A stretch of 64,000 nucleotides of DNA from contig NC_072795.1 in assembly GCF_028583425.1 (NCBI RefSeq), positions 69,144,001 through 69,208,000 on the forward strand. The letters are read 5' to 3'. The stretch's first letter is position 1. Every line of letters starts with the position of its first letter. This stretch comes from Eublepharis macularius (lineage: Eukaryota > Chordata > Lepidosauria > Squamata > Eublepharidae). The notes under the pieces are model-generated. The model was not told the DNA's origin. It was given only the letters and a program-made list of their open reading frames with translations, and ran no database searches. This document shows, in pieces, positions 36,119-48,800 of the stretch. The position numbers and the translations under genes were made by a program.

Positions 36119-36449
36119 ATACCCCATATTTTTTCTAACAGATTAATTCATTTTAAAAGGTAATGTAATCTAATCGATTATAATGTGCTGCAAGCAAAAA
36201 AGATGAGGTCAAAATGGAGCTTTGCCAGATTCCTGCAGAACAGCAAGGAGGAAATTTATTAGATTTGGAATCATGCTTCATAAGAAGTTAACAAGCAATA
36301 TTCACCAGCCAATCTGATTTAAGGGAATATTTTTCCTAATTCTTTTACCTATCTGTAGATCTATTTGTATATATTAAGCAGCCTGCATATATTGAACATT
36401 GCTTCTAAAGCTGTCATTAAAAAAGCTTTGGCACCTTTCTGAATGCTGT

Positions 36450-36688
36450 TAATAACAATAACAATAATAGCCACAACATTCGATTTATACACTGCCCTTC
36501 AGGACAACTTAACACCCACTCAGGGTGATTTAAAAAGTATGTTATTTTATCCCCACAACAATCACCCTGTGAGGTGGGTGGGGTTGAGAGAGCTCTGGAA
36601 GAGCTGTGACTGGCCCAAGGTCACCCAGCTGGTTTCAAGTGGAGGAGAGGAGAATCAAACTCAGTTCTCCAGATTAGAGTCCCGACCA
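36450..36688 (-). repeat. tRNA-derived SINE, antisense
   Basis: The antisense tail is at the left (AATAACAATAACAATAATAG) and the body reads CACCCTGTGAGGTGGGTGGG. The antisense box B-like GAATCAAACTC is followed by AGATTAGAGTCCC. The head is lost just after this point. Confidence 0.85.
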
Positions 36689-37002
36689 ATCACTTCTTTA
36701 AGATTACCCTTAATGTAGTCTCAGATGAGCTATCTTTCATTAAAAAATAACAAGTTTGCATTTCAAAACTCGGAGTTCTGCTCATGCAGCAATCATATGC
36801 AGAAGTAGAGATATTATAAAGGAAGTTAAGCAATAGCAATAAGAAATGCAGAGGGAAAAATACTGGATGTAGATATGCTGTTAATGGGCCAATTTTTTCA
36901 GCATTTTTTTTTTAAAAATGTTTAGAAAATTTTTCAGAAAAAAATCTTACTTTACTTACTCTAGTACTCTCTAGTTACTCTTGACTTGCATTTTTTTCTT
37001 GC

Positions 37003-37180
37003 CGCTTGCAAGCGGCAGGTCCCTTTAAACTGTCAGCTGTCAGGAGACCTCCAACGAAGACCAGGGTTGCAGAGGCAGGCAATGGCAAACCACCTCCGGT
37101 AGTCTCTTGCCATGAAATCCCCACCAAGGGTCGCCATAAGTAAGCTATGACTTGAGGGCACTCTCCATCACCATTATAAG
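37003..37180. repeat. Composite fragment: inverted-end element piece plus BovB/Sauria-SINE-type tail
   Basis: 37003-37040 (GCTTGCAAGCGGC...CCCTTTAAACTG) matches the interior of the element at 32262. From about 37065 the sequence GGCAAACCACCTCCGGTAGT CTCTTGCCATGAAA...GGGTCGCCATAAG...GACTTGAGGGCACTC is the conserved 3' tail shared by BovB LINEs and Sauria SINEs. Confidence 0.6.
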
Positions 37181-37189
37181 GAAGCATAT

Positions 37190-39150
37190 GATGAGATGAT
37201 CATATTATTAGGTAAAATTTCTGGTCTCACTGAAAAAGCTATACTTCTGTCTGTACTTACCTTCTGTCCAATAAGAATGCCAAGGTTACCTATCCAGCAG
37301 CCAGATATTATTTGGTGATATTCAGGTCTCAGAAATTATACTGTACTGTAACTAGATCTTGATTCCAAATTGTTTTATTTGTTCTGTTCTATGCTTTGAG
37401 TTTTCTTTTTAGTGCAACTGTGTTATGTGATTGGTCAAATGACTGTAAATAAAGACATGAATTACTAGGTTTTTAAAACTCTGGACAAGGTAACATAGCT
37501 GTTTACAAATTAAGAAATCTTTATACTGCAAAGCATGTCAGCCAGCAAAAACCCAGTGGTAGACCAGGACTCTGACAGGAAGGCATAAACAAATTTCTGC
37601 AACAGATATAAACTGAGTACATGGTCCAGGCTATAAGAATATGGTGACTAAAAAGAGATTTTTTGTATTAGAGTAAATCATAATATGTTGCTTTTGACTG
37701 GATTAACTGATAACATGAGAATTATTTGATATTTTATATGGGGACTTGCTCTCTAATACTGAAAGTTGCAACAGGCTCACACACTAATAAAAATTTTGTT
37801 CTAACTTTCTTGGCTCTCTTGCGGCTTTTAGTAGAGTTTTGTAATATTACAGACCCCTTAAGGATGCTTTTATGGAAGTCATCTTAAGCCCCGTCATTCA
37901 AATGTTAATTCATACTCTATGAATGGTCTCCACATTATAGATATTTATCCTTTACAATGTTGAAACACTGGATTGAAAATTTAATTAATGAATGAGATCA
38001 TTGTGTACACACAAACACATTTTACAGGCAGGTTTTGGAATGAATGCCTATTCCATTAAACTGGTATGAAGACAAAAAATTACTCAGTTGGTTCATTTAG
38101 AATTCATTTGATTCATTTAGCACTAAGAAAAGCAAAAATGATATAAACTGGGGTTTTTTGTCCAAAAAAAATTAAGAGGCAATAAATTGCTCACCAAAAA
38201 CTAGTTGAGGTATTTGAAAAGCCTTGTGACAGGTAAAGCACTGACAAGTACACCAGAGACACAGTAGTGTATCAGGACAATGTTCTGCCCCAGCCAATAG
38301 GAGCTGTACTGGGGAAAGCTGAAATGTGATGGGATGGTTGTTAATCAGACAAGAAAGGTGACAGTTGATAATAGTTAGTCTAACAGTTGTAGGATTTAAA
38401 AAATCTGAGGAGCTCCAAGATCTTTTGGTTAAGTTCACCTTCCTGAGTGTACTGAGGTGTTAAAACAGGCCAGTGGAGTTTTGCTGGGCCTGCCATGTAA
38501 CTTAGTTGCATCAGAGTGGTATGTTATAAACCTATCTGAGTGAAGGTTTTCCTGAGGCGCATACTCTCTAAAGCCAAACTCCCCACAACTTCTGGTTAAA
38601 TGTCAGAATTTACCACAGTTATGTGTGTTTTTTTCTGAAATAATCTGTTCTTGTTCACTTTGAAAAGCAAATCATTTCATGCCTGCCAGTTTTACCTGCT
38701 ATCAATCGAGGCTTGGGTGGGTAATACTCAGGCCCACATCCTATTCCCTCAAGCCCATTTTCTGTTTCTAATTTCCCATTGGAAATACTAGTGCAGGGGT
38801 GTAGGTGAAAAACTATCATGATAGGATGGAAAATATCCTGTGTGACGATTTCTCTCCTCAACCCCACAACCCCACCATACACCATAATTTTATTTTAATC
38901 CTGCTTGCTTGGCTTTGTTCAAGTAAAAAATTCTGAAACACCTTCAATGATTGTATACTATTAGCATGATTCTAACTGTTGGAACTGGAGTTTACACACA
39001 GTGATATGGCATGAAATCTCACTATATCCTTTACTAGCAAAAAAAAAAAATTGCAACGAAGCGGTATCTGTTGTTATAGACGTTTGGAACTTTGAGTTCC
39101 CTTTTAGCCACCATTTCGCTCCAATTAACTCTTCTTCCCTTCTATCCTCA
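37190..39150. other. AT-rich intergenic DNA upstream of the SFR1 promoter
   Basis: No repeat boundary or coding block recognised. A 92-residue and a 76-residue minus frame in this stretch have no recognisable homology. Confidence 0.35.
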
Positions 39151-39179
39151 CTGTGTGAAGCAGAATGGGAGACTAACCC

Positions 39180-39834
39180 CCGTTAGCTCCTTACTCCATC
39201 CGCCGACTCGGTTGCGGTTACGGTTGCTGCTGCTGCTGAGCCTCGGTTACTCCTCCCCATTAAGGGCAAACTAGACCTTGCCACCGAGAAGCGGATATAT
39301 ACAGATGCGCCCCCCTCCCAACCTCACTGACGAGGGAAGGGATCAGGCGCCCATACATTTTTCAAAGACCCACGACTGAGCGTCCTCCAGCCCGCCTCTC
39401 GCTTACTCTCAGCCAACTCGCCGGCTTCTAGTCCAAAGCGAGGGCGCAGGCGCACAACGACTTCTATAAGGGGAACGCGAGAAGAGATTTCTCTTGGGGC
39501 GGGCTCAGCCTCTCCACCCAGAGCGGGAGATTGGAACGGTTGTGCGTCCTCGCCCCGTCAGCCTCCGATCTGCTAGTGCTCCGAGGTATGTAGGCGGGCA
39601 AAAGACGGAGCAACGTTGCGACCGTTGGGAGAAAGGGCGGGGCGCGAGTTCCTCTCGCGAGGGACGCGCTCCGGTTGTGGGCTACTTGCAAATGCTTCAG
39701 CTCGCGTGCGGAGCGTCTCGTTCCTGTCGTTTGCCTTTCCATCGTGATTTGAAGGGCTCCAGAGAGCTCGATGGTCGAGAGAGCGGCTTCAGTTCAAGGC
39801 GATACGTTTCAGAATTAAAAGGATTGGGATTGGC
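39180..39834 (+). promoter_or_regulatory. SFR1: CpG-rich promoter and probable non-coding first exon of SFR1
   Basis: CpG dinucleotides are abruptly frequent here, whereas they are sparse in flanking DNA. GC boxes (GGGGCGGGCTC near 39496, GGGCGGGGCGCG near 39636) and inverted CCAAT boxes (GAGATTGGAAC near 39527, GGGATTGGCG near 39826) are present. Possible first-exon donors are GAG|GTATGT after 39585 and GGC|GTGAGT after 39834. It lies 1.8 kb upstream of the SFR1 start codon on the plus strand and is the only CpG island-like region not explained by a transposon. Confidence 0.75.
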
Positions 39835-40298
39835 GTGAGTATTCACGTCAGCAGCTGGCTATACTAACGCTCGGGTGATTTCCTCACTCCCACTTCCCAA
39901 GAAAATTTCTGTTAGTTGGAGCACTTTTGCTAAATCATTTCCCCTAGTGCTTTAAGAGCTGTTTTTGTTCGTTTACTTCATTTATCACTAGCAGTAAAAC
40001 AGAATACAGTAAGTGCCTATGCATACACGTGCGCTGCATCTACCCATCCAATTTCTTGGCAGAATGTCTATTTAAAAAACCCTTCAGTCTGAATAAAATA
40101 CTTTTTAAAAAATAATTTTTTTCTGGTTCTGCCAGATATATGAAATATTTTACGCCTGTATCTTCATAATCTGGTAGAAATACTGTTCTGGAACAGTACA
40201 GTACATCAGATATTGCTCTGGAGGAGGAAAAAAATAAGCAGTCCAGTGATCTATGGCAGCTAGCCTGTTGCCTATCCAGCATCTTTGGCCATACCTTA

Positions 40299-40430
<132 letters not shown>

Positions 40431-40617
40431 TTAAAACTGTGTTCTTACTGTGATCTGAATTAGATCATCTGTCTCAAGGTTAATTGCTGCAGTGGCTGCC
40501 TCCAGAAGTAGCGAGCCCTTGCCAGAAAAACTGTCTTTGGCCAACACAGATTTTCTCCTCCTTTGAAACATTCAGAATCTAGCATAGCTGACTGCTAACA
40601 AAGCTCTTCAAATGGGG

Positions 40618-40840
40618 AAGGTCATTTATACTCTGTCTTTCTCCTCAGTGGGGACCCAAAGCCACTTACATAATTCTTGTCTCCTTGTGTTATCCTCACA
40701 ACAATCTTGGGAGGTAGGTTAGGCTGAGAGACTGGTCCGAGGTCACCCAGCAAGCTTCCAGGGCAGAGCAGAGATTTGAACCTGGATCTCCCAGGTCCTA
40801 AAACTAAACCTGTCTACACCACACTGGTCTTAAAGGAAGA
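40618..40840 (-). repeat. tRNA-derived SINE, antisense, in SFR1 intron
   Basis: It runs from TTTATACTCTGTCTTTCTCC through GGTCACCCAGCAAGCTTCC and antisense box B-like GATTTGAACCTGG to CACACTGGTCTT. Confidence 0.8.
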
Positions 40841-41197
40841 GCCCCTGCCTTTCCATTCTGTGGGAAGCTATGTCTGTTGCAGTTCTATCTGCTTCACAAC
40901 TATTTTAAGTCCAACACCCCACCTCGTATTGACTGTATTCCCAATTCAGTGATTGTTAGCCATTATGGCAATTACCTTTTCCCTCCTGAATCCAATTCAG
41001 AGAACCCAGTAGACTCCTGTGAGTTCTACCCTTGTAAAGGTTGTTTGGCACACTTCTGCCCAAAGACTCAAATAGAGTTCAGCAGCAATAGCCCAAAAAT
41101 GCCATAAGGATATTTTATTTAAAGCTCTAACATGAGAATGGCTTTTTCATTTGCAAGCTACAAGTGGGACTATATGTTATTTGGATGTATTAAATGG

Positions 41198-41392
41198 GGA
41201 GGAGTGGTGGTGTAGTGCTTAGCATGTTGGACTAGGACTGGGTAGATTCTCCTGGTTCAAATGCCCACTCTGCCTTGAAACTTTTTGGTTTACATCTGGG
41301 TTATCACAGACTAATCTGCTGTACAGGGCTGTTTGAAGGACACAATCTACAACTTCCCTGTACTCCTTTGAAGGAAAGGATAAAAATGTGAT
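41198..41392 (+). repeat. tRNA-derived SINE in SFR1 intron
   Basis: The head reads GGAGTGGTGGTGTAGTGCTT and the box B-like part TGGTTCAAATGCCC. The body is diverged from other copies. Confidence 0.7.
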
Positions 41393-41669
41393 TGCCTCAC
41401 ACATGTTGAGGTCAGATACCTACAAAATATGGTACCGTGCTATATTTTAAGTAACAATGCACAAAACAAGGTGCTAAGTTGCTATCTATATGCCTCAACT
41501 AATGAGAAGTTAATTTCTAGACTTGCCCTGACAAGAAATTGTAGGCTGTTAAGAATCAAAATAATAGTAGTTAAAAGGATGCTAGATTGCTGAATGGGAG
41601 TTATGTTATTTATGTTCAGTGTATTTATAGATTCCATTTTACCTGTACAGCAAACAGTCCACTATCAAA

Positions 41670-43903
41670 ATGGAAGTACCTGTATTGAAGAACCCTATGT
41701 CCTTGTGCTCTACTCCAGAGAACTGTGAGTCCCAAAGCAGCGGCAGCGGCTCTAGCTCAGGAAAACAGGTATGTAAACTTAGTATATCCTACTTAATGGC
41801 CAGTTATTCCTTTTGTGTTCTAGATGGTCCCAAACTGGTGTTAGGTAGTATCACCTGGTTGCTGGAAATACTATCGTAAGAAATTAATCTGTAACTTTAG
41901 CCCCAAAACTGTCTACAAAGTTAAACATTTTAACTGATTTAGATTCTTTTTTCTATCTACTGACGTGACAAAAAATGTTCATAAATAACATGTTTGTAAA
42001 AATAGTGTAACTGAAGTTATTTATTTCATTTATACTCTACCTTTCTCCCCAATGGAGACCCAAGGTGGCTTACATAATTCGCCTATTCTCCATGTTATCC
42101 TCAACAATCCTGTAAGGTAGATTAAGCTGAGAGTCTGTGACCGGCCCAAAGTTACCCAGTGAGCTTCTATGGCAGAGTGGGGATTTGAACCTGGTTCTCC
42201 AAGATCCTAGTCCAATACTCTTAACCACTATATCACACTGGTTCTGTATTCATTTTAGCCAATGAGTGCAACCCTTCGAGAACGGTTGAAGAAAGCAAGA
42301 CGGTCCTTTAATTCAACTTTCACTGTAGCAAAGCGTCTTAAAATCAGTGAAGAAAATGACTGTGTTACTGATGAAGATACAACTTTACCTAAAAAAGGAC
42401 CATGTTACATATCACAGTATGAAGGCAAACAGTTGGAAAAAGTTTCTGACAAAATCATGTGTATGAAAAGTGATCTGCAAGCTACAGAGCTTTGTGAGTC
42501 TGAATATAATGGATGCAGTAAAACTGGACAGGATTCTCCACAAGTTACTTTGTTAGAAACTAATTGCAGTCACTGGGAACTACTGGAGGAGAAGATGAAA
42601 TTGGTTAAGAGGATTCAGGAAAAGGAGGAAATTCTTCGAAGACTTAAGCTGGTCAAGATGTACAGATCAAAGGTGAGATAACACCCTTGCTGTGATTGAA
42701 ATTCACATTTTTAAAAATTAAATGCATTTAAAATAAATGCTTGTGTGAATATTAGTCTCACTAATGCCAGTGCATTTAGAAACAAGTTGGTAGTGCAAGA
42801 AAATGTAAATAATTATCTTCAAACAGATGTGTTAAATAATAAATGAATCCATTCTTTGTAGTCAAAAAATGCATTAGTGTTCATTAAGTACTACACCAGT
42901 CCAAGTGCTAATCACCTGAAGGGCGGCATGTAAATCAAATGTTTTTTAAAAAGCTGACAAATGTTCGTGTTGCACTTGTATTTAATCTGTCTTTGTTCTT
43001 TTATTTTGTCATTTATAGTCCGCCTTTCTCACTGAGACTCAAGGTAGATTACACAATGTAAATCAATGTGATCAACAGCTGGGACATTCAATGAACAATG
43101 CAATAGGACATTCAAATGCAAATTTGCAGAAGTTTGAAAGCAAGCAGAAATCTGATACAGAGCTGAAACGGTGTTAAAACAGCATAAACAATTAAACCCG
43201 ACATTAACGCAGAAACTAACCAGTTGGAGCATAGTACACATTAGTATAGCCTCAGTCCCTATCCTTTTATCAAAATCTCTCTGAACCATTTCTTTACAGT
43301 TCAGCCCAAACATCTGTGCTTTATGCTGGTTCTGTATAATTAAGAAATAATTTATTGATCTGCTTCAAAGTTATATGTAATCTGCCTTGTCTCAGCAAGA
43401 AAAGTGGACTATAAATAATGTAAATAAATAGTAACTGCAAACCAATCGCCATAAACAAGAGCCATTCACGTACCTGGGGGCTGTTGCTGACTATGATTTC
43501 AAATGCATGCACGTTACCAACTTTTAGGGGAGTGGGGTTGGGAAGTTATAGCAATCATGATGTCTTATGTTTACTGACATTTTTGCTTTTAATGTGAATT
43601 CTAAGGTTTTTTGTTTTCTGCGATAATGTGTGACTTGTACCTATTTTCTACCTAGTGTTGTATATTGTCTATCTCCAGTTAGAGCATTATTTAGTTATCT
43701 CTCTGTTTCAGAATAACCCGACAGAACTGCAGTCTCTGATAGTAAAATGGCGAGGTAGTTCCCAAACAATGCTATATGAACTACAGTCTGCGTTGTCTAC
43801 AGATGGCAAGAAATTAAGTATTACAGAGCTGATAGACAATTTTAGACTAGATGACCAACTGCTACATTATTTGAGAACAGAAGAAGATTTTACAGATGCA
43901 TAA
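41670..43903 (+). CDS. SFR1: SFR1, SWI5-dependent homologous recombination repair protein 1
   Basis: SFR1 pairs with SWI5; the nuclear heterodimer binds and stimulates RAD51 filaments in homologous recombination. Coding exons: 41670-41768 (ATG start, donor GTATGT), 42259-42672 (acceptor TTTTAG, donor GTGAGA), 43712-43903 (acceptor TTTCAG, stop TAA). All junctions are phase 0, giving 33+138+63 = 234 residues, close to the human ~245. The first exon encodes a serine/glycine-rich stretch (SSGSGSSSGKQ). The second starts PMSATLRERLKKARRSFNS, a conserved basic segment, then a variable acidic linker, then a coiled coil (WELLEEKMKLVKRIQEKEE). The last exon carries the conserved core (ELQSLIVKWR, LIDNFRLDDQLLHY) that contacts SWI5. 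A probable acceptor before the first coding exon is at 41650 (CTGTACAG), implying an upstream non-coding exon. Candidate poly(A) signals are ATTAAA at 44136 and AATAAA at 45147. Confidence 0.95.
42015..42245 (-). repeat. tRNA-derived SINE abutting the SFR1 second coding exon
   Basis: This is an antisense copy: left tail TTATTTCATTTATACTCTAC C, body GTTACCCAGTGAGCTTC, antisense box B-like GATTTGAACCTGG, antisense box A-like CTCTTAACCACTATATCACA CTGG, ending at 42245. Only 13 nt separate it from the exon start at 42259. Confidence 0.88.
43014..43320 (-). repeat. LINE 3'-type repeat in SFR1 intron
   Basis: It shares TTTATAGTCCGCCTTTCTCA CTGAGAC and following blocks with 17720 and 63430. Confidence 0.55.
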
Positions 43904-44313
43904 CTACAAACAACTAATTTTTTTTTAAGGTTAACATCTGTGTTTCGTGTTGTTTAACTGGACTAGTCAAAGAACTGTGATGTTATGCAGTGAAGACTAG
44001 AAGAAACAAGTTTCTAAGTAAAGCTAATCCTTTTATTTATGTGGTGAAAACATTTTCAAATATGAAAAAGAAACTGGCTGTATTGTAGCAACTTTCATAC
44101 TTTTGGAAGGTTAGATCTGTGTTACTTATAATGAAATTAAAAACTTTTTTTCTTTAGCCCAGAATATATACAGGCTTTAGTGCAATGCTGTTTCAAATTC
44201 TGTTTGACCTGTAAGTATTTACGGAGTATGAAATGTTTTCAATACGGAGTTTCATTTGCTTGTGTGTTTGTGTGTGTATATATAGAACACAGTCATCTGT
44301 GCTCTCTCTCTCT

Positions 44314-44361
44314 ATTAAATTGTAAAGTTGAATGTATATTAAATTGTAAAGTTGAGTGTAT
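44314..44361. repeat. 24-bp tandem duplication downstream of SFR1 stop
   Basis: TATTAAATTGTAAAGTTGA followed by A/GTGTA occurs twice in succession with one mismatch. Each copy includes an ATTAAA hexamer, so it could bear on SFR1 polyadenylation. Confidence 0.7.
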
Positions 44362-45146
44362 AGTTCTTCTATACCCCAATATCAGGAAAGGGACAGCATC
44401 TATCCAAATACTGATTGATTTTTATACTGCAAAAAGCAGTTTCATGGTTTTGCTTATAGTAAACTTGCGGCCTGCTCCTATCAGCGGTTACTCATTAAGT
44501 CCCCCTTTGCTCATTAAGACTTATGTTTAGGATTGAAGTATTCAGTAATTAAAACATATTAGGTTATTTAATAACAGATTTGAGTATTAGGCACTGAGAC
44601 ATTAATAGTACAGTCCTAAAAATACTTTCATGGAAGTAAGCCCTACCAGATAGACCTGAGTAGTATTCATGCATAGACCAGTTTATGGTTGTTCCCTAAC
44701 AGTGCAATCCTAAACAGAATTACTCTATTCTAAGCTCTTTGGTCTTTATGAAATTGTATAAAAATTCTAGAAAACTGCAGGCTAAAAGACAAGGAAGAAC
44801 TCCTGAGATGGTCTCCATGTCTTGCCCTCCCCTATTCCTCTTCATTTCTTTATCTACTTTCTAGTCTTCATTCAGCAATCTTGCTTTCCTTCTGTCCTCA
44901 GCTTCTCCCAAACTTCAGTCTACCCTTGAAAACTACTCCAATGCATGGAGCCAGTGTAAAGTTTTAATAGTTTCTTCTCTTAGAAGCTGAATTGTAAATA
45001 TGACACCTTTGTTCCCTGAGAAGGAATGTTTGTGAACATTCCAACTCAGCAAATAATTGAGAATGATGTACTTACAAGAGCAGTGCAGATAATCAGAAGT
45101 CTATTCTTTAAAAACTTATGTGATAAAATATTATAGTTCTTGTCAA

Positions 45147-45152
45147 AATAAA
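45147..45152 (+). terminator. Candidate SFR1 poly(A) signal AATAAA
   Basis: This is the first canonical AATAAA on the plus strand after the SFR1 stop codon (1.24 kb downstream). The variant ATTAAA at 44136 is closer and could be used instead. Confidence 0.4.
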
Positions 45153-45245
45153 AGATAAAGCAACATACATAAAACTACTGCGTTAAAGTAGTCATAAGCA
45201 GTGAAAAGAAAACTTCCTTGAGGACTTGCATGCCCACAAAATTGC

Positions 45246-45251
45246 TTTATT
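45246..45251 (-). terminator. Candidate CFAP43 poly(A) signal AATAAA
   Basis: Minus-strand AATAAA about 640 nt past the CFAP43 stop. A variant ATTAAA near 45600 is an alternative. Confidence 0.45.
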
Positions 45252-45889
45252 GGAGGCAGAAACAAAAGCAAAAGGGAGCAAGTACTCAAGTACCAAAACA
45301 AACCGACACAGGGATTTGAAAATGTATTAACAGAGAATTAGCTATATAAAAGATGGTTATCAAATGTCAGTTATCAGAAACAATACAGTATCACAGTGAA
45401 TAAAATGATCTAGTTAACAGAATAGTGATGAGACACCAGGTTGATCCTAATTTCATATGTCGTCATCAGATTAGTGTAGAGAAATGTTTGTATATCAAGG
45501 AGTGGGCAGTAGCTGAATCTCCATAAATTCTGAACAATTCCAAAGCAGAGAAAACAGAATGCACTGGAATATTATTCATGTGGATGTTTCTTCTGTCACT
45601 TTAATAATGGAAGATACACAATTATAGAAGAACTATATCCACTCTGATGGTGTTCCACTGGATACCTTTTCTCTGCTTTGGAACTGTTCACAATTTATAG
45701 AGATGTAGCTGCTTCCTAGTTGTTGTCTGATGAAGACATACAAGAGAAGAATCTATCCAAGGTTTTATCATATTGTCATTCTGACACCATATTAAATTTG
45801 TATGGAATTCAATTACAATCTTCCTTTGATAAAATTAATATTGCAGTTAATACACCTTTTTCAAAGTCCTTCCTTAGAGCACCACCTTA

Positions 45890-48800
45890 CTAATACTCTT
45901 GCACATCAAAGAAAGCAGGGAATGTTCTCATTCTCAGCCTCTCCACTTCAGCCTGAAGGATGGACAACTCCTGAGCCTGTGCTTTGGCAAGGTCCACAAG
46001 TTGCTGTCGCTGTACAATGTCTTCATAATGTTCTTTATAAATCTTTTGTTTAAGAAGTTCTGAGTCTGCAAAACATATATTAATTGAGTTGTATCTAACA
46101 AACATTTTCCATGGCGGAGTTGTGTTTTTTGCCAAGTCCCCTTCCCAGTGTAGCTCCTCACATTGTGTTCACCCTGGGTCTCACTTGATTGTTTGCAACA
46201 GAATTTGCAGTGACTTAAAGTGGGAAGTAAAGTTGGATTATGGGATACAGCCCAATGAGAATGGACTATGTGATGGAACTGTTGTCCGTGCTGTCCATAT
46301 GATCTACTTTCTTCAAGCAGTACTAGCAATGCTGTGGGAACAACCATGCTGCTGTTGGGTAACATATGAAGTGGCCCTAATTAAGCAATTGGTGAAATTT
46401 TCCTCCTTGGGTTGGGTGGAGGGGGCTACTAAATGGATCAATACCACACCTTATCTGCAATGAGCAGTAATGTAAGGTCTGACAAATTATTCCTTTGTAG
46501 AAATTACAAAAGTAATCAAAGGGATTCAGATAATACAAAGGAAGAAATGCTAATATATTTGCACACAGTTGAAGAGTGCTATGGCAATGTTATATGTGTA
46601 AACTGATTCACATATTTAATATGAAGATGGAAGATTTGTATTCACTTACCATGAAGCTTCCTTTCTCGGTGGTCCAGGAGTGGGGCAGTCCTGACTTTTG
46701 GGATACAGCTCCTCCTCTCCGAAGGCAGGGTCAGTCAGCTGATTTTGATCCCGGCGGGGAGGGGCTTGTCCCTGGAATCACCAATCTGTTCCCAAGCCCT
46801 GATTCCCCATCATGATGCCAAGAGGGAAAATAATAACCCCTTCAATTTTTTTTTAATAAGTAGAAAGGTCCCTCCCTTGAATCCACTGGGAAGAAGACTA
46901 TCACCCTAGCTCTTCATCCAATCCTAGAAGCTGCCCTGCAAGTAACTTGGGTGGGCAGGACTGCTCCACTTCTGGACCACGAAGAAAGGGAGCTTCACGG
47001 TAAGTGAATACAAATCTTCCATTCTCTGGTGGTCCTAGGAGTGGGGCAAGCCTTACTTCTGGGACATACAAGAGCAGTGTGCCCCAGGGTGGGCAGTCCG
47101 GCTTCCAGGCCTAGAGGGTGTGTTGTAGTACCCTCCTGCTAAAGATTGTCTCTGGGGAGGGCAACTTATCTATCCTATATTTCTCGATGAGAGAATATAC
47201 TGATTTCCATGTGACCACCTTATCGATCGTTTCTAACACTTAAAGATTTATAGGTTGCCTGTATGGCTGTTTCCCATAGTGAGTGCACCCTGACGTCTAT
47301 GGGCATCCCCAGACCTCTGGCTTGACATGCCAGAATTATGTACCCTCTGCTTTACCTACTTAGCCAAGAAAAGGACACTCTGTGTCCCAAGGAGGATTTC
47401 CTGCAAATACATAACTAGCATCCCAGACTTGTGAAAAACTGTTTAGTCCTGCCCTAGTGGAATCTCAATGGGCAGCACAGGATTAGATGGCAGGCTGGTT
47501 ACCAGATCATCCACCAATGGCAGCTTGCTCCTCTCAGTAACCCCTGGAACTAATGTATAAGACTTGGGGCGGGGGAGGAAATAAGAATAGTTAGTTTTGC
47601 CAGAGTTTCCCTCTTAGACCTCTGCAAGTATGAGAGACTACTGGAACGGAATCCCTGATGGGGTTATTCCTGATTCTAGGGAGGATTCTCTCCAACCCCT
47701 TAGACCTTAAGGGAAAAGACTCCAGGATCCTCATCACCTTAGGGAGTCTTTTAGGATACGGCTCCTGAGGAAGACTTGCTAGGGAATTTTCCTTTCTTTT
47801 AACAGCTCCCCTTTCTTCTTGGCTGAGGGAGAAAACTGATAGCTCAGGGTCCTCAGATTGAAGGCTTAAGCGAGATATGTGCTCTTAATGGCCCTTGCCT
47901 CCTCTTTAATCTGGGGGGGGGACCCTTTACCTATCTGGAGTCAGACCCCCACACTGGAATGCCTCTCTTGCCCATTTGAGAGTCTAGCCACTAGACTATT
48001 TATTGGTGTACCTTCAGGACCTCTTTGAATTTCTTATTTCCATCCTGGGCCATGCCAGTTCGTTTGTTAAATAGTAACTATGGCTGCGACTAAGTAAATA
48101 GGGGGCATGTAATTGCTTTCCCTTTAGTGGTGGAAAATATCATCCAGTCATAGTTGCCTCTGCAACACTGGTCTCTTTTTTGGAGGTCTCCCATCCAATT
48201 GCTAACCAAGGTCAACCCTGTTGAGGTACTGAGATCTGATGAGATCTGGCTTGCCCGGACTAACCAAGTCAGAAGCTGTGATAAGGTCAGAATTATCATC
48301 ATTCCTCCAGAACCACTAGGTAATTGAGACTGGTTTACCCAAGGTCAGCCACCAAGTTTAAGCAATTATGGAACTCGAACCAGCAGGGTAACGATTCGTG
48401 GCCCAGCAGTTAACCACAACATTACAGCAACTCACTTCAGGCTTCCTTGCTTGGTGGATGCAAAATCCAGACCTTCTCCCTTTCACTAGTCTCTTGAGAG
48501 GTCCGGGAGTAGGCCGAGGCCTGGGAGCTGGGCAAGTTTAGGCTGCAGGCTTGTACTCTTGAGGCCTGGAAGGAAGCTTGGCCTGCTTTTGCTGACATAC
48601 CACTAGCAGAAAATTTTTCAGGCATTCTTGCCTGACAGGCCCAGGGCCTTGGGCTTTTTCTCTTTCTCTGGTCTGTTGAGAGGCCTAGAAGGGGCTGAAG
48701 CCTGGGAGTTTAGAAAGTCTAGGCCGCAGGCCTGCGCTTTTAGAGGCCTGGGAGGTGGCTAATCCTGCCTTTGTTGACATTCTGCCATCCAGGCTCCTGG

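Noticed and set aside
39494-39838. 114-residue plus frame and 92-residue minus frame in the CpG island
   Set aside because: The CpG-rich promoter suppresses stops; no domain is recognisable and the SFR1 coding sequence starts at 41670.
48182-48258. Possible 5S rRNA gene
   Set aside because: Only part of 5S is present, with many changes, and it continues into a SINE-like tail.
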